From CAZRGV01 sp964599655 (GTDB lineage Bacteria > Planctomycetota > Planctomycetia > Isosphaerales > Isosphaeraceae), in contig CAZRGV010000006.1 in the NCBI GenBank assembly GCA_964599655.1, positions 1 through 64,000 on the forward strand: a stretch of DNA of 64,000 nucleotides. The letters are read 5' to 3'. The position numbers and the translations under genes are program-made. The first letter of the stretch is position 1; each line of letters starts with the position of its first letter. Of the stretch, positions 62,501 through 64,000 are shown piece by piece. The notes beneath the pieces were generated by a model, which saw only the letters and a list, made by a program, of their open reading frames with translations, had not been told where the DNA came from and did no database searches.

Positions 62501-64000
62501 GGGCGGGTTCTGACCTTCGCTGGATTGGAGATGGTTCTGAGGCTGACCAATTTGGGGTTTCGTCTGACCCGTGTTGGCTTGAGGCTGGCTCTGGGCCCCG
62601 CCGGAGTTGGGAGGAGAGGCGGCTTCGTTCGAGCCATTCTGTGGCTTCGAGCCGGTCGTCTCGGGCTGGCCGGTAGACTTTTGCGGTTCGCCGGACTGTG
62701 GCTTGGTCGATCCTCCCTGTTCGTTCGAGCCATTCTGTGGCTTCGAGCCGGTCGTCTCGGGTTGGCCGGTAGACTTTTGGGGTTCGCCGGACTGTGGCTT
62801 GGTCGATCCTTCCTGTTCGTTCGAGCCATTCCGTGGCTTCGAGCCGGTCGTCTCGGGCTGGCCGGTAGACTTTTGCGGTTCGCCGGACTGTGGCTTGGTG
62901 GATCCTTCCTTCGGGGCAGTGCTTTCGCGTTGCAAGCCACCCTGCACCGGGCGGTTGGAAGCCTGGGGCTGGTTGTTTGGACCCGCTTCCGGCTGGCCGG
63001 TCGAAGCGTCCGATCGACCCGACTGCGGTTGATTCCCCGACTGCCCCGCCGGGGGCGACGTCCGCGGGTTGGGGGTCGGATTCCTCGGATTATTCCCCTG
63101 CTCGGGATTCGCTCGGGAGACGTCGGACGAGGGCGAATTTTGGGGCGGCTGTCCATTCGGGGGCGGCTGCGGTGGGTTCGCGCCGCTAGGCAGGGGGGCG
63201 TTCGCGGTCGGCGGCTGCGCATTCCCGTTGCCAGAGGGCGCCTGCTGACCCGTCTGATCGCCCTGGTTTCTCTGGTTCGGCTGCTCCTGCTGCGAAGGCT
63301 GCTCACGCTGTTGGGGGTTTGCCTGGTTCTGTTGCGGAGGGTTATTCGAGTTGTTTGCTTGCTGGCCTGCCTGACCCTGTTGGGGAGGTTGTTGCTGCGG
63401 AGGCTGTTGCCGGTTCAGGGCCTGTTCGAGTTGGCGGAGCTTCTCCATGTCCTCGGGGCTGGGCTGGGGACGCTCCTGAGGATTGGGGTTTGGGGCATTG
63501 GAATCGCCGGGTTGATCCGGAGGGGGCGGTTGGTTCGCCTTGGGCTGGTCGGGTGGATTTTGCGGCTGCTGACCATCCTGAGGTGGCTGATCCTTGGGCT
63601 GATCCCCCATGGGCGGCGGCTGATCCTGAGGCTGGTCGGGCTGTGGAGTATTCCGCTGTTCTTCCTGCTCCTCCTTCTGCTTCTTCTGTTCCTCGGGAGG
63701 CAGTGGCTCAACAACCTCGATAAGCTGGCGGACGGTTTCGACCCGATTCGACTGCGGTTCCTTGGTGTCTCGAACGCTCAGCCAGTATTCGATCTTTGAG
63801 CCCGGCTTGACCTTCAAGGCCTCGAGGTCAAGCATTTCGTCCTGGATCAGCTCGGGTGTCGGGTCCTTCTTTTCCAGGTAGTTGCGGGCGGCCTGGAGGA
63901 TTTCCTTTTCCTGCTGAACGTGCAGGGTCGCTTCTTTGACGCCGTGGTCGTCGCTTGCCTTCATTCGGAGAGCGACTCGGCCGTTACTGGGCACCTTGAT
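59530..64000 (-). CDS. Very large Gln/Pro/Gly/Ser-rich protein (N-terminal partial, assembly gap)
   Basis: More than 1450 residues, running off the right edge. The visible N-terminal part is folded: NGRVALRMKASDDHGVKEATLHVQ and KVKPGSKIEYWLSVRDTKEPQSN look like Ig-type strands seen in large planctomycete membrane proteins with Q-rich tails. After residue ~110 it is low complexity: QPQDQPP and QQPPQQ, three 32-residue repeats (62631-62910), 11-residue AQQGQPQGQPN repeats, and a collagen-like SGQQGQEGP region. A 100-N gap (60955-61054) lies inside the 11-residue repeat. The last ~190 residues are charged again (VLRKLKDVLENGKDNDVKQLEE), with a helical domain before the stop. Function unknown. 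Confidence 0.75.
60922..61143 (-). repeat. 33-bp in-frame tandem repeat flanking an assembly gap
   Basis: Unit encodes AQQGQPQGQPN. At least one copy lies left of the Ns (60922-60954) and two and a half copies right of them (61055-61143), nearly identical. The 100 Ns are probably a collapsed array of unknown copy number. Confidence 0.85.
62631..62910 (-). repeat. Three 96-bp in-frame tandem repeats
   Basis: Copies start at 62631, 62727 and 62823, exactly 96 bases apart, almost identical. Each encodes 32 residues with a GSTKPQSGEPQKSTGQPETT core. Near-identity at DNA level suggests recent expansion. Confidence 0.85.

Noticed and set aside
60922..62910. CRISPR-like regularly spaced repeats
   Set aside because: The 33-bp and 96-bp repeats are contiguous, in frame and lack spacers, so they are coding tandem repeats.
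62234..63799. A 521-codon rightward open frame full of Leu/Arg/Gly
   Set aside because: Antisense of the Gln/Pro-rich gene; its composition follows from the low-complexity repeats and it has no real domain.

Overview
The window reads as a piece of a high-GC planctomycete genome, most likely from the Isosphaeraceae. That placement is inferred from gene content: a prepilin-like DUF1559 protein followed on the same strand by a small lipoprotein, a DUF1080 protein, a HAF-repeat PEP-CTERM protein, two eukaryote-type Ser/Thr kinases, an S55 (SpoIVB-type) protein, an Asp/Glu leucyltransferase, a KptA RNA phosphotransferase and a very large Gln/Gly/Pro-rich protein. Five runs of N (2570-2579, 11785-11822, 50330-50339, 53261-53307, 60955-61054) all fall inside genes. 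Each is listed as one gene, because the flanks belong to the same protein although the nominal gap length breaks the frame.

Layout. 1-5.4 kb: the end of an EF-hand/O-methyltransferase fusion, an S55 protein, a small membrane protein and a kinase. 5.4-6.4 kb: a gene-free kilobase with an attC-like 58-mer abutting a 108-bp palindromic element. 6.4-16.4 kb: gnd and PPi-dependent phosphofructokinase, a HAD hydrolase, a second kinase, a fused CdaA-CdaR diadenylate cyclase and a two-repeat LamG-like protein. 16.6-22.7 kb: a CobD-like aminotransferase, a TIGR01777 epimerase, an acyl carrier protein next to a phosphodiesterase, and a divergent Wza-type export lipoprotein. 23-30.7 kb: a secreted M24 peptidase, an acyl-CoA dehydrogenase and three transporters in a row. 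30.7-34 kb: a leftward run of GspF, KptA and a ceramidase-like protein. 34-42 kb: nucleoside hydrolase, PEP-CTERM protein, a dicarboxylate/amino-acid symporter, a lipase, a GT4 glycosyltransferase and a Tyr/Thr-rich secreted protein.

42-44 kb is a small accessory patch of short hypothetical genes around a DUF2829 (Tad2-like) gene. 44-51.7 kb carries four relatives of the ebo gene set: TatD-like EboB, pyrophosphatase-like EboF, TIM-barrel EboE and UbiA-like EboC, plus a second TIM-barrel protein. They are split by the DUF1559/lipoprotein pair and no EboD is visible. 51.7-64 kb: a kinesin-light-chain-type TPR protein, inositol-phosphate synthase, a DUF1080 protein, leucyltransferase, a CBM9-like protein, L-aspartate oxidase and the large repeat protein running off the right edge.

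The leads most worth following are the partial ebo set, the paired 7-4-7 direct repeats (TCCGTCC-N4-TCCGTCC, 11-bp period) upstream of two separate genes at 42.7 and 44.0 kb, the DUF2829 gene, the CdaA-CdaR fusion and the attC-like/palindromic repeat pair.
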